Part shown: positions 1 to 6,527 of the stretch, piece by piece | How positions within the stretch are numbered: the first letter of the stretch is position 1 | How the letters are laid out: each line of letters opens with the position of its first letter | NCBI GenBank assembly: GCA_903879825.1 | Contig: CAIRND010000542.1 | Coordinates: 1 to 9,975, forward strand | Reading direction: 5' to 3' | From: an uncultured Geobacteraceae bacterium | Lineage (GTDB): Bacteria > Desulfobacterota > Desulfuromonadia > Geobacterales > Pseudopelobacteraceae | DNA length: 9,975 nt | Translations under genes and position numbers: made by a program | Notes under the pieces: model-generated | Seen by the model: the letters and a program-made list of their open reading frames with translations, nothing else | Databases searched by the model: none | What the model was told of the DNA's origin: nothing

Positions 1-1
1 A

Positions 2-58
2 GAGAATGAGAGTGGGGGCCTTGTCGTTGAAATAACAATCCCCTTTGGAGTTATCTGA
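2..58 (+). CDS. 3' end of an unidentified gene (possible sensor-kinase C-terminus)
   Basis: A frame open from the left edge encodes ENESGGLVVEITIPFGVI and stops with TGA at 56-58. The pattern of a glycine pair, alternating hydrophobic residues and a final 'IPF' resembles the last strand of a histidine-kinase ATPase domain (family endings like 'GGTxFxIxLP'). Only 18 codons are visible, so the family is a guess and chance cannot be excluded. Confidence 0.35.
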   Translation, partial: ENESGGLVVEITIPFGVI

Positions 59-223
59 TTATCAGAGTAAAGTTGAGGAGTGATCCGAAAAACAGGTAAT
101 ACAGATGTATTAATTCAGTATGTTATCATTATTTCATAACCCTACTTTGCACTTGGTTGTGCGGATGTTGGGTTTACCCCAATTAGGGAGAGGTTTGAGG
201 GCTGGCTATTAACGGGATTACTG

Positions 224-325
224 GTTTGACCCATATCAGCGTCTCTGTTGACCCACCTTAGCTATTTGTACCTTACTGATATTCACTCAACAGCCGGGGC
301 AATTCTGACGCCGATATGGGTCAAA
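224..325. repeat. 19-base near-perfect inverted repeat enclosing a second one
   Basis: Arms at 224-242 (starting TTTGACCCATATCAGC) and 307-325 are reverse complements with one mismatch, about 64 bases apart. Nested inside, CTGTTGA near 244-250 faces TCAACAG at 287-293. The roughly 100-base unit could be a small non-autonomous element or a cruciform. I see no target-site duplication and no open frame inside. Confidence 0.7.
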
Positions 326-413
326 GTTCGAAGCCGATTGACACAAAGACCGCGCACAGCCGAACGCAAGAATAAACAGCACGCTGCTTAAAGTCTCTCC
401 ACCACTACGAACG

Positions 414-456
414 CGACACCGGTTCAAAGCCGTAATCCGGATTTGAACCGGTGTCG
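414..456. repeat. Perfect 15-bp hairpin
   Basis: Arms CGACACCGGTTCAAA (414-428) and its exact reverse complement (442-456) enclose a 13-base loop. The right arm and loop belong to a 33-base sequence that recurs at 6570-6602. No T-run follows on either side, so it is not a standard terminator. The minus strand reads CCGGTTCAAATCCGG, like the T-arm of a tRNA, but no acceptor partner or anticodon arm is present. Confidence 0.8.
423..455 (+). repeat. 33-base direct repeat, left copy
   Basis: This 33-base sequence (starting TTCAAAGCCGTAATCC, ending GAACCGGTGTC) is identical, in the same orientation, to 6570-6602. Flanks of the two copies do not match. An exact match of this length within 10 kb is not expected by chance. 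The copies bracket about 6.1 kb, from upstream of the htpX relic to beyond the truncated spermidine-synthase gene. Confidence 0.9.
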
Positions 457-507
457 TCAAAAAGTTCGAAGTGCGGCTGCCAGAGGACTTCAACGACTTC
501 CATCGCC

Positions 508-535
508 TGTTACAGTTGCAGGTAAAGCTGTAACA
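508..535. repeat. 8-bp hairpin
   Basis: TGTTACAG (508-515) and CTGTAACA (528-535) form a perfect stem with a 12-base loop. No T-run follows, so a role as terminator is doubtful. Confidence 0.5.
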
Positions 536-701
536 CAATTGCAACTTGCATAATTTAGAATATTCTTTTATCATCCGCTCCAATAAAGGGGAGTAGCTAT
601 CAGCCGGAGACATGGCTGATCCCGTGTTCGTCAACACAGTCGCAAGACTCGGACCGGGAACGATATATATCGCAAGCAAGACTTTTATCCAAAGCGTAGT
701 G

Positions 702-737
702 CGCCGTGGGTAAAGGTCTTTTTTTTTTACCCCGGCG
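702..737. promoter_or_regulatory. Stem-loop with T-rich loop in the htpX leader
   Basis: CGCCG-GGGTAAA (702-714, with one bulged T at 707) pairs with TTTACCCCGGCG (726-737). Most of a long T-run lies in the loop rather than after the stem, so it is not a textbook Rho-independent terminator. It lies about 30 bases upstream of the htpX start codon and could have been a leader RNA element. The downstream gene is broken, so any regulatory role may be vestigial. Confidence 0.4.
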
Positions 738-766
738 AAATTTTAATCGTCGGAGGTAATAAAAAA

Positions 767-1342
767 ATGAACTATATACTTAAAACCACATTATTCCTTT
801 CCCTGCTTACCATTTTACTGGTTGCCATGGGCGGCGCAATAGGCGGTCAGCGGGGCATGATCGTTGCCTTCCTGATGGCTGCCGTCATGAACTTCGGCTC
901 TTACTGGTTTTCCGACAAGATCGTCCATTGGATGTACAACTTCTGTCAGTTTTTCCGTGAAGAACAAGCTGTCTTTTGCGGGGTGTTCCAACAACTGACT
1001 CGCCGAGCTAGTCTCCCCAGCCCAAACGGTACATCATTCCGAATGACTCCCCCAATTCCTTTGCCACAGGGCGCAATCACGATTATGCCGCTGTTGCTGC
1101 CACAGAAGGCGTCCTGCGTATTCTCAATCCGGAAAAACTCGAGGGCGTTGTGGCACATGGACTTACCCGTGTCAAAAACCGCGAGATACTTTTTTCAGAC
1201 AAGACCACTGGTGGGCGCCCACCCAGTCACAGACCGTATGTTTACAGTCAACCCGTTGACCGGCGGCGGCCTGATGTCGTTCTTGTCCACTCATCCCCTA
1301 ATGGAGGAACGAATCGCACGACTTGAATTGTTGGCTGGCTGA
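767..1342 (+). pseudogene. htpX: Degenerate HtpX membrane zinc metalloprotease
   Basis: HtpX (peptidase M48) is an inner-membrane protease for misfolded membrane proteins. ATG 767 follows GGAGGT (752-757). The first frame gives the HtpX N-terminus: a membrane segment, then GGQRGMIVAFLMAAVMNFGS and YWFSDKIV. The frame slips upstream of 1039; in the second frame 1039 to about 1200 reads PNDSPNSFATGRN, then AATEGVLRILNPEKLEGVVA and HGLTRVKNREIL. The first frame resumes near 1210 with FTVNPLTGGG and STHPLMEERIARLELLAG, the normal C-terminus. Three lesions are visible. There are two frame changes. The zinc motif HELAH has become HGLTR. The segment between the catalytic helix and the C-terminal tail, roughly a third of the usual 280-290 residues and including later membrane spans and the third zinc ligand, is missing. 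The gene cannot make an active protease. Identity is near certain. Confidence 0.93.
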
Positions 1343-1406
1343 TAACTTTGCTTGAGCAACTTAACCATGGGGCACCACATTCCCCGACAACAAAAAGGAG
1401 AAAACG

Positions 1407-1634
1407 ATGTCATTTCCAAGAACTACCTTTTACAGGGAAACAAAATCAACTCGACAGAACAGAAAAGAATCAGAAAATATTCAGAATGTCATTTCGTTAC
1501 GCATAAGTGATGAGGAGAAAAGAGCGCTGGAAAAACTGATCAAAACAACATCCAAGAGCATCTCCGAAATCATGAGAGAGGCTATTGATCTGTGGAGGTC
1601 GAAACAACGCAAACTCTGCCTGGATTATCAATAA
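1407..1634 (+). CDS. Small ribbon-helix-helix (CopG-like) DNA-binding protein
   Basis: The 75-residue protein starts at ATG 1407 after AAAGGAG (1394-1400). Residues 27-33 (NVISLRI) fit the DNA-contacting beta strand, 35-46 (DEEKRALEKLIK) helix A, and 51-66 (SISEIMREAIDLWRSK) helix B of a ribbon-helix-helix dimer. The first 25 residues are basic, polar and probably disordered. RHH proteins act as small repressors or as antitoxins. No toxin-like gene adjoins it: upstream is dead htpX, and downstream a signal-peptide fragment with its own ribosome site 19 bases after the stop. It is either an orphan regulator or an antitoxin remnant. The fold is confident; the target is unknown. Confidence 0.85.
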   Translation: MSFPRTTFYRETKSTRQNRKESENIQNVISLRISDEEKRALEKLIKTTSKSISEIMREAIDLWRSKQRKLCLDYQ

Positions 1635-1653
1635 AAAGTTCAAGGAGGCAACC

Positions 1654-1861
1654 ATGAGAGTACCTGTTGTTAAGGTCGTTACCGTTGTTATGGCCGTCTT
1701 GTTCATGAGCATCACTGTACTGGAATTATACCACCAATGAGTTGACCGGTGCAGTCGTATCCGTTAGCAGAATTGATCCGGTGAAATCTGAGGTGTTTTG
1801 GACTTTCATCAGACCATTTGGGAATAGTCCATGGCGTCTGACGAGTATCAGCCAGGTATAA
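1654..1861 (+). pseudogene. Signal peptide joined out of frame to a Tim44-like tail
   Basis: ATG 1654, behind a strong AAGGAGG, begins a 28-codon frame (MRVPVVKVVTVVMAVLFMSI...) that is essentially a signal peptide or membrane helix and ends at TGA 1738-1740. In the +1 frame, 1718 to the TAA at 1859-1861 is open and reads NELTGAVVSVSRIDPVKSEV, then FWTFIRPFGNSPWRLTSISQ. That pattern (polar strand, 'FWTFIRP', 'PWRLTSI') resembles the C-terminus of bacterial Tim44-domain proteins, where 'YWTFxR...PWxLSAIQQ' is typical. I infer a secreted or membrane Tim44-like gene that lost most of its middle and a frame. A 28-residue functional membrane peptide is the alternative. The family is moderately supported and the break clearly visible. 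Confidence 0.5.
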
Positions 1862-1901
1862 CCATTGATCGAAAACTTAAAACTGCGTATTTGGAGAATA
1901 T

Positions 1902-2282
1902 ATGTTCATTGATGAAATCAAGAAAAAGGCGGTTAAGATCGCCGTACTGCTGGTAGTATCAACAGTTTTCCTGTGTGCAGGCTATATTACGATTGTACTT
2001 AACTGGAGCTATTCCAAAGGTGACAGAGTCGGTTTTGTCCAAAAGTTTTCAGAAAAAGGGTGGCTTTGCAAAACCTGGGAAGGGGAGATGCAAATGCTGC
2101 CGATAACAGGTGCGCTACCGGAAAAATTTCTTTTTTCAGTCCGGGATAAATCGGTGATCAGCAAGATAAATTCGTCAATGGGTAAAAAAGTTTCTCTTAC
2201 TTACGAACAGCACATAGGTATTCCCACATCCTGCTTCGGTGAATCGGAATATTTTGCTGTTGAAGCCAAGACGCTACAATAG
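1902..2282 (+). CDS. Conserved membrane-anchored protein of unknown function
   Basis: The 126-residue protein starts at ATG 1902 after GGAG (1893-1896). A lysine-rich start (IDEIKKKAVK) leads into one membrane helix at about residues 13-34, followed by a soluble domain outside the membrane if positive-inside holds. The domain has YSKGDRVGFVQKFSEKGWLC (37-56), CKTWEGEM, and a C-terminal block with SLTYEQHIGIPTSCFGESEY (98-117). I recall this pattern in conserved small proteins of many Gram-negative genomes, some labelled '6-phosphogluconate dehydrogenase'; nothing here supports that enzyme, as there is no Rossmann motif and the protein is far too short. Cys56 and Cys111 could form a disulfide. 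It appears intact among broken neighbours. Function unknown. Confidence 0.82.
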   Translation: MFIDEIKKKAVKIAVLLVVSTVFLCAGYITIVLNWSYSKGDRVGFVQKFSEKGWLCKTWEGEMQMLPITGALPEKFLFSVRDKSVISKINSSMGKKVSLTYEQHIGIPTSCFGESEYFAVEAKTLQ

Positions 2283-2403
2283 GGCAGTATGACAATATGT
2301 GGACATGTTCAAATACAGATCTGCGATGGCTATTTTTCTTGTTGAAGCTTGCAATATGTGACTTACCTGTAACACTTTACTCATCATGATATATGGACAG
2401 CAT

Positions 2404-2715
2404 ATGAAAACAATATTCCTTCTAATTTTAGTATTGTGTCTGCTTCAGCCGGTGGCGAGCTTTGCTCATCCGTGTGTTTCGTACCTGAACAACCAGAGTT
2501 CAGTCGATCCTTCTGGAAACAGCGAAACGGCGCCACTCCATCAGGATGCCGACATTACTGATTGTAGCGACTGCTCTGATGACAATATGTTCCTGAAGTA
2601 TGACATCACCATCAGCCACATGCCGCTCGTTGTTGTAATCATACTGCCCGAACGTAATTCAAAACGGCTCAAGATCATTATGCCGATATTTGTCCCCCCG
2701 CAAAACCTCGCCTGA
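2404..2715 (+). CDS. Small secreted protein, possibly linked to metal efflux
   Basis: I choose ATG 2404 over the in-frame ATG 2386 because it begins a clean signal peptide (MKTIFLLILVLCLLQPVASFAHP, residues 1-23) with likely cleavage near Ala21/His22. The mature part of about 80 residues is polar, with Cys24, a CSDC motif at 54-57 and several His and Asp residues, then a hydrophobic stretch (75-81) and the ending IIMPIFVPPQNLA. I recall short secreted proteins with similar ends near heavy-metal RND efflux operons in Geobacter relatives; that is memory, not a search. No efflux gene follows, so if the link holds this is an orphan. The ribosome site is weak (GGACA, 2395-2399). The secreted nature is well supported; the role is speculative. 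Confidence 0.7.
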   Translation: MKTIFLLILVLCLLQPVASFAHPCVSYLNNQSSVDPSGNSETAPLHQDADITDCSDCSDDNMFLKYDITISHMPLVVVIILPERNSKRLKIIMPIFVPPQNLA

Positions 2716-2938
2716 ACCAACACTTGCAACCAAATAATCATCAATCGTAAAACCTGGATAGAGTTTTACTAACGCAGTGGGGTTTCCTCGTGGTGCTCGG
2801 TCGTAAAGTTCAGACCGGTTTGCATTGGGCAATCTCTCCATCGGGTATGTCGGACGAACTTTAACTTACATGAAGTTCGCGAGCAGATTGAGAACTACCG
2901 GGAATTGAATACAAATATACTTTCACAAGGAGATAATT
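2716..2938. other. Intergenic stretch with weak hairpins
   Basis: There is no convincing gene. GTAAAAC/GTTTTAC (2747-2753/2763-2769) and CGAACTT/AAGTTCG (2855-2861/2873-2879) form 7-bp stems, and the first could be a weak terminator for the upstream secreted-protein gene. A rightward frame near 2865-2910 reads NLHEVREQIENYREL, which looks coding-like and could be a scrap of another gene, but it lacks a start and enough length. Confidence 0.45.
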
Positions 2939-3250
2939 ATGAGCAGCAGAGAAGAATACCTCCACAAAATGCAGGCAAAACTTGAGGAGTGGAATTATGA
3001 GATCGATACGCTGTCTGCCAAGGCCGGTGAGGTTACGGCAGAGGTCACGCATGAGTACCGCGAAAAGATTGAATCATTGAAGGCAAAACAGGCGGCCGCC
3101 CGGCAGAAGATCGAAGAGCTCCAGCATTCCGGAGAAGGGGCCTGGGGAGACTTGAAAACGGGTATGGAACTTGCCTGGACCAGCATGGGAGAGGCCATCG
3201 ACTCGGCCAGATCTCGCTTTAATACTAACAAAAAGGAGAAGACACCATGA
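2939..3250 (+). CDS. Coiled-coil stress-type protein (sll1863-like)
   Basis: The 103-residue protein starts at ATG 2939 after AAGGAGA. It is highly charged and nearly all helix: MSSREEYLHKMQAKLEEWNY begins a heptad-like pattern running to about residue 60 (KIESLKAKQAAARQKIEEL), then a glycine break (SGEGAWGDLK) and an amphipathic tail (MELAWTSMGEAIDSARSRF). It has no signal peptide or membrane span, so it is probably cytoplasmic. The layout matches small coiled-coil proteins annotated sll1863-like, which are linked to stress responses. Its stop overlaps the next start (ATGA at 3247-3250), so it is very likely translationally coupled to the zinc-ribbon gene. The biochemical role is unknown. 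Confidence 0.82.
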   Translation: MSSREEYLHKMQAKLEEWNYEIDTLSAKAGEVTAEVTHEYREKIESLKAKQAAARQKIEELQHSGEGAWGDLKTGMELAWTSMGEAIDSARSRFNTNKKEKTP

Positions 3251-3537
3251 AATGTCCCGTATGTACCGGCTTAGACTTGAAAATGGCAGACCGCCAAGGT
3301 ATTGAAATCGACTATTGCCCTGAATGTCGAGGCGTCTGGCTTGACAGGGGTGAACTTGATAAAATAATCGAACGTTCAGACACTCAATCCACGGCTCCCC
3401 CTATGCAATCACAGACTCAATACCAGCCGCATGCCTACAATCAGCAGCACCATGGAAAGCAGGGGCATGATGGCCATGGCTATGGTCAGAACGGACAATA
3501 CAAGAAAAAAACATGGATATCGGAGCTATTCGATTAA
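3247..3537 (+). CDS. TFIIB-type zinc-ribbon protein
   Basis: The first 40 of 96 residues form a TFIIB-type zinc ribbon: CPVC (Cys3, Cys6) and CPEC (Cys24, Cys27) would bind one zinc, followed by the family signature RGVWLDRGELDKII. The remainder is a low-complexity tail rich in Gln, His, Tyr and Gly (about 46-85), with a possible further metal-binding role, ending in KKKTWISELFD. Small bacterial proteins of this family are probably cytosolic and of unclear function. The start overlaps the upstream stop by four bases, so the two genes form one unit. An inverted repeat follows 11 bases after the stop. The gene appears intact. Confidence 0.92.
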   Translation: MKCPVCTGLDLKMADRQGIEIDYCPECRGVWLDRGELDKIIERSDTQSTAPPMQSQTQYQPHAYNQQHHGKQGHDGHGYGQNGQYKKKTWISELFD

Positions 3538-3548
3538 TATTTATTGGT

Positions 3549-3592
3549 ACCGTCCAGAAGTTTCCTGTCAATCGGGTTGGCTTCTGGACGGT
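3549..3592. terminator. Strong stem-loop after the zinc-ribbon gene
   Basis: A perfect 12-bp stem (ACCGTCCAGAAG at 3549-3560, reverse complement at 3581-3592) with a 20-base loop lies 11 bases after the stop at 3537. No T-run follows, so it may stabilise the mRNA 3' end or act as a weak terminator rather than a classical Rho-independent one. Confidence 0.5.
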
Positions 3593-3697
3593 TAACGACC
3601 GCGAAATCAGGATAAACCGGCACGGCATTCACTGCACACGAAATGAGATCTATCTTTAAATAAACAGGAATTTTTACTATGGTTATGGAGGTACATA

Positions 3698-4408
3698 ATG
3701 AAGACAGTTCTTGTTTGGGATATGCCGACCCGCTTGTTTCACTGGCTATTGGCGACCGGGTGTATCGCTTCGTTTACGCTTGCCTTCAGCTCTTCTGAAC
3801 ACAGCCAGACTTTTGACTGGCATATGTTATGTGGTTTATTCCTCATTCCTCTGATATTTTTTCGTCTACTCTGGGGTTTTACGGGAACAACGTACTCGAG
3901 ATTTCGGTCATTTATCTATAGCCCCAGAAAAGCCGTTGCGTATCTGGTCAGAATAATTAGCGGGAACGGCGAGCGTCAACTCGGCCACAACCCGGCAGCA
4001 AGCTATGTGATTCTGGCAATGCTAACTTTTATTTTCAGTTGCCTTATATCCGGGCTGCTAATACCGTACAGCAAAATTTTCAAGGAAATGCACGAGATCT
4101 TAACGTTTATTTTGTTGGGGATCATCGGTACACACTTCCTTGGAATACTGTTTCATATTCTTGTGCATAAGGAGAATGTGATTCTCAGCATGTTGACCGG
4201 AACAAAAATGGCTACGGGTGCCATGAGTATTCGCTCGGCACATCATATAGTCGCCATCTGTCTTCTTGTACTCATAGGAATTTGGAGCTTCGCTGTCATC
4301 AAAAGTTATGATTTCACCTCACGGAGAGTGGAGGTGCCGCTTACGGGGATACTCTTACAACTTGGTAAAAGTGCACAGGACGACGCACATCAGAAAAATG
4401 ACGACTAA
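3698..4408 (+). CDS. Cytochrome b561-family membrane protein
   Basis: The 236-residue protein starts at ATG 3698 behind GGAGG. The opening VWDMPTRLFHWLLA with His15 is the hallmark of prokaryotic b-type cytochromes of the b561/Ni-Fe hydrogenase cytochrome b type. Further candidate haem ligands are His42 (DWHMLCG), His132 (KEMHEI), His146 and His153 (GTHFLGILFH). Hydrophobic segments fall near 17-32, 43-62, 102-125, 134-155 and 182-200. The fifth (AHHIVAICLLVLIGIWSF), after the usual four-helix core, is followed by a polar tail. The protein would sit in the cytoplasmic membrane and pass electrons between the quinone pool and a periplasmic partner. A cytochrome c or similar partner is often adjacent; here only a 14-codon stub follows. 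Family confident, partner unknown. Confidence 0.92.
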   Translation: MKTVLVWDMPTRLFHWLLATGCIASFTLAFSSSEHSQTFDWHMLCGLFLIPLIFFRLLWGFTGTTYSRFRSFIYSPRKAVAYLVRIISGNGERQLGHNPAASYVILAMLTFIFSCLISGLLIPYSKIFKEMHEILTFILLGIIGTHFLGILFHILVHKENVILSMLTGTKMATGAMSIRSAHHIVAICLLVLIGIWSFAVIKSYDFTSRRVEVPLTGILLQLGKSAQDDAHQKNDD

Positions 4409-4485
4409 AGAGAAATGTGGTTATAGTTGTGGAAGTGGCTACGATAATAACCACAAACCTTCAATTAGATTGGAGGATACGTACC

Positions 4486-4530
4486 ATGAGACATATTGTA
4501 CTGATAGGTCTCGTATGCCCGAAAGGCTAA
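4486..4530 (+). pseudogene. 14-codon stub of a lost gene
   Basis: ATG 4486 sits behind a good GGAGG (4472-4476) and reads MRHIVLIGLVCPKG before TAA at 4528-4530. The hydrophobic start looks like the beginning of a signal peptide. Position and ribosome site suggest a secreted partner of the upstream cytochrome b, perhaps a cytochrome c, whose body was lost in the rearrangement that placed the spermidine-synthase gene here. The identity of the lost gene is inference only. Confidence 0.4.
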
Positions 4531-4585
4531 TCAATATCTCACGCAATCATCGTCAGTCACAGTATCCCATTTTTAATGATCCATC

Positions 4586-6202
4586 TTGGATGTTCAATTG
4601 ATACCAGGCATCATATACTGCGCAATATTATTATCAGGTTTCGCTTCTTTGGGATACGAGCTCTGTTGGATTCGAAAAGGAGCCCTCCTTATCGGAGCGA
4701 CACCTCAAGCACTCAGCAGTGTTGTTGCGGTGTTCTTCGGCGGTATGGCCGTCGGGGCATATCTGTTTGGACTTCTTTCTAAAAGAGCCAAAAATCCGCT
4801 GTTATGGTACGGAATTATTGAATGTACTGTCGCTGTTATGGCAGCAGTCACTCCTTTTCTCTTTGCGATTGCTGGAGAAACTTCTGCACTTGTGTATCAA
4901 TGGTCTGGTACCAGTCAAAGTATTCAGCTGATAGCGCGGTCTGCGCTGGTTGCAGTTCTTATCTTGCCATCATGTATATTGATAGGTGGAACACTCCCTC
5001 TGCTTTGCCAGTTTTTCGTCAACAACAGAGGCGCTGACGTCCGTTTTGCAGCCGGGAAACTCTATGCAATCAACACCGCAGGCGCATTTTTGGGGTGTAT
5101 GCTCTGTGGCATCTGGCTCATCCCAACCTGGGGTATTGATTTCGCAATTTGGTTCAATGCATTGGTTAGTTTTATCGCTGGCACAGCCGTTATCCTGTTA
5201 TCAAAAATGCTCTCATCATTACCTGTAGACAACTCACCTCCTCTCGTGGGGTGCAGTACCAGTACCGCCGATCAGACAAAGTCAGGGAAAACCATTTTCC
5301 TTATGTACCTGCTGTTCTTCTGGGCAGGTTTTACGGCATTAGGGTATGAAATACTGTGGGTGCGGTTCCTGTCGCTTATCATCAACAACACTGTTTATAC
5401 CTGCATCTTTTCGCTTGGAGCGATTCTTCTCGGCATCGCTATTGGTGGCTGGCTCGTATGCTTGATAAAGGACCAATCCAGGCTGGATGCACAGTTATTT
5501 GCCGCTGCCAATATTTTCATCTGCTTCGCGGTCCTCTCTATTCTCCTTCAGCCGGTATCGGCATGGGACAGCATCAGGGAGTCGCGTTCGGTGCCCATGC
5601 AAGCGTTACTATGTCTGGTAATTATCCTGATACCATCCATCGCATCAGGAGCTTCCTTCCCCCTGGCATATAGAATGGTTGTTGCACATGCCATAAATTC
5701 CGGCAGGGATTTTGGATATCTAACTGCCGTCAATACGTTGGGCGGTATAGTCGGTTCCCTTCTTGTCGGTTTTTACCTTTTGCCGGGTATTGGGATGTTT
5801 TCGACCTTGGCAGCCCTCACCTTCATCAGCTTGGCTATTGGAGTTGGAACTCTTTTCTTTTTTACGGAAGAAATTCAGTTAATGCGAAAAGGTTTTATTG
5901 CATGTGGAACTCTGGTGTTATGGATTGGAATAACATTTTCCAGCAACACCAGGCTTCCTGCAGACTTTTTGTCTGGAACGAATAAGATGATTGAATTTGC
6001 CGAAGGAGTTTCAGCATTTATTGCAGTTACCGTCCGGGGAGAAGATGTAACGCTGGAAATTGACCGCATGTGGCAAGGAATCAATAATAAGGGACATCAA
6101 ATCATGGCTGCCCATATCCCGATGATTTTACATCAAGATCCAAAGCAGATAATGGTTATCGGCATGGGCACAGGCCAAACGGCACGTCGCTTTCTGATGT
6201 AG
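4586..6202 (+). pseudogene. Membrane-embedded spermidine-synthase homologue, truncated
   Basis: The protein has an MFS-like membrane domain (roughly residues 8-450) followed by the start of a spermidine-synthase fold. The membrane part contains an internal duplication: LLSGFASLGYELCWIR (16-31) matches FFWAGFTALGYEILWVR (about 245-261), each followed by a glycine-rich helix pair. Near the end come a WQGINNKGHQIMAAHIPMIL strand block and the SAM-binding motif VIGMGTGQT (524-532). At RRFLM, where family members continue 'YD...' into the rest of the catalytic domain, the frame hits TAG exactly where the REP-like array begins. Catalytic residues beyond motif I are absent, so the enzyme half is dead, though the membrane half might still be made. 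The only in-frame start candidates are TTG 4586 and TTG 4598, with no good ribosome site, so the native 5' end may also be lost. Family certain. Confidence 0.88.
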
Positions 6203-6506
6203 AAACGACATAAGGGGTCAGCCCTTGAAACGACATAAGGGGTCAGCCCTTGACACGAGACAAAAGTAAAAAGACAGAAAACGACATAAGGGGTCAGCCC
6301 TTGACACGAGACAAAAGTAAAAAGACAGAAAGCTAAAAAGACGAAGTCCCAACTAGGCAGTTGAAACGACATAAGGGGTCAGCCCTTGACACGAGACAAA
6401 AGGAACGACATGAGGGGTCAGAAACGACATAAGGGGTCAGCCCTTGACACGAGACAAAAGTAAAAAGGCAGAAAGCTAAAAAGACGAAGTCCCAACTAGG
6501 CAGTTG
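6203..6506. repeat. Array of six REP-like repeats
   Basis: Six copies share AACGACATAAGGGGTCAG or a close variant, at 6203-6227, 6228-6280, 6279-6363, 6364-6402, 6403-6420 and 6422-6506. The two longest (6279-6363 and 6422-6506) are 85 bases and differ at one position; the others stop early at different points. Five copies contain the mini-hairpin AAGGG-GTCAG-CCCTT, which resembles REP sequences mobilised by Y1-type (RAYT/IS200-like) transposases. Similar GGGGTCAG units are, to my recollection, common beside such transposases in Geobacter-type genomes. No transposase is in the window. The leftward frame across the array (repeating LFTFVSCQGLTPYVV) is spurious. Confidence 0.88.
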
Positions 6507-6527
6507 GACACCGAACCGGCCAACTGC
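6500..6527. repeat. 8-bp hairpin at the right end of the array
   Basis: GCAGTTGG (6500-6507) and CCAACTGC (6520-6527) form a perfect stem around a 12-base loop. Outside it, AAC (6494-6496) faces GTT (6534-6536), giving a faint likeness to an integron attC site, but the outer seven-base boxes do not pair. Confidence 0.55.

Larger units (their letters stand above)
59..766. other. Gene-poor, stem-loop-rich region
   Basis: No frame on either strand gives a protein I recognise. A leftward 130-codon frame (287-679) is cysteine- and arginine-rich, has no plausible domain, and runs through perfect hairpins, so I treat it as spurious. A short rightward stretch at 447-533 has coding-like composition (VKKFEVRLPEDFNDFHRLL, then a stop) but no start codon, and could be a gene scrap. 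The region carries at least four inverted repeats (224-325, 414-456, 508-535, 702-737), listed separately. It looks like mobile-element or integration debris upstream of the htpX relic. Confidence 0.6.

Noticed and set aside
415..455. Possible tRNA gene on the minus strand (GGTTCAAATCC box)
   Set aside because: No matching acceptor 5' strand, D-arm or anticodon arm lies upstream on that strand, and no CCA end follows; only a T-arm-like motif is present.
287..679. Leftward 130-codon open frame
   Set aside because: It reads through a perfect 15-bp hairpin and other inverted repeats, has odd composition (many Cys, Arg, Ser), no visible ribosome site and no recognisable domain.
702..737. Rho-independent terminator before htpX
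   Set aside because: The T-run lies in the loop, not after the stem, so it does not fit the usual terminator in either direction; kept only as a leader stem-loop.
2659..2841. Leftward 60-codon frame
   Set aside because: It has no ribosome site or recognised motif, and overlaps the end of the secreted-protein gene on the opposite strand.
6133..6372. Leftward frame with repeating LFTFVSCQGLTPYVV
   Set aside because: It is a translation of the REP-like DNA repeats and the antisense of the spermidine-synthase gene; the periodicity comes from DNA, not protein repeats.
6203..6506. Possible CRISPR array
   Set aside because: Units are irregular in length, have no unique spacers of constant size, and no cas genes are present; they nest as truncated copies of one longer unit.
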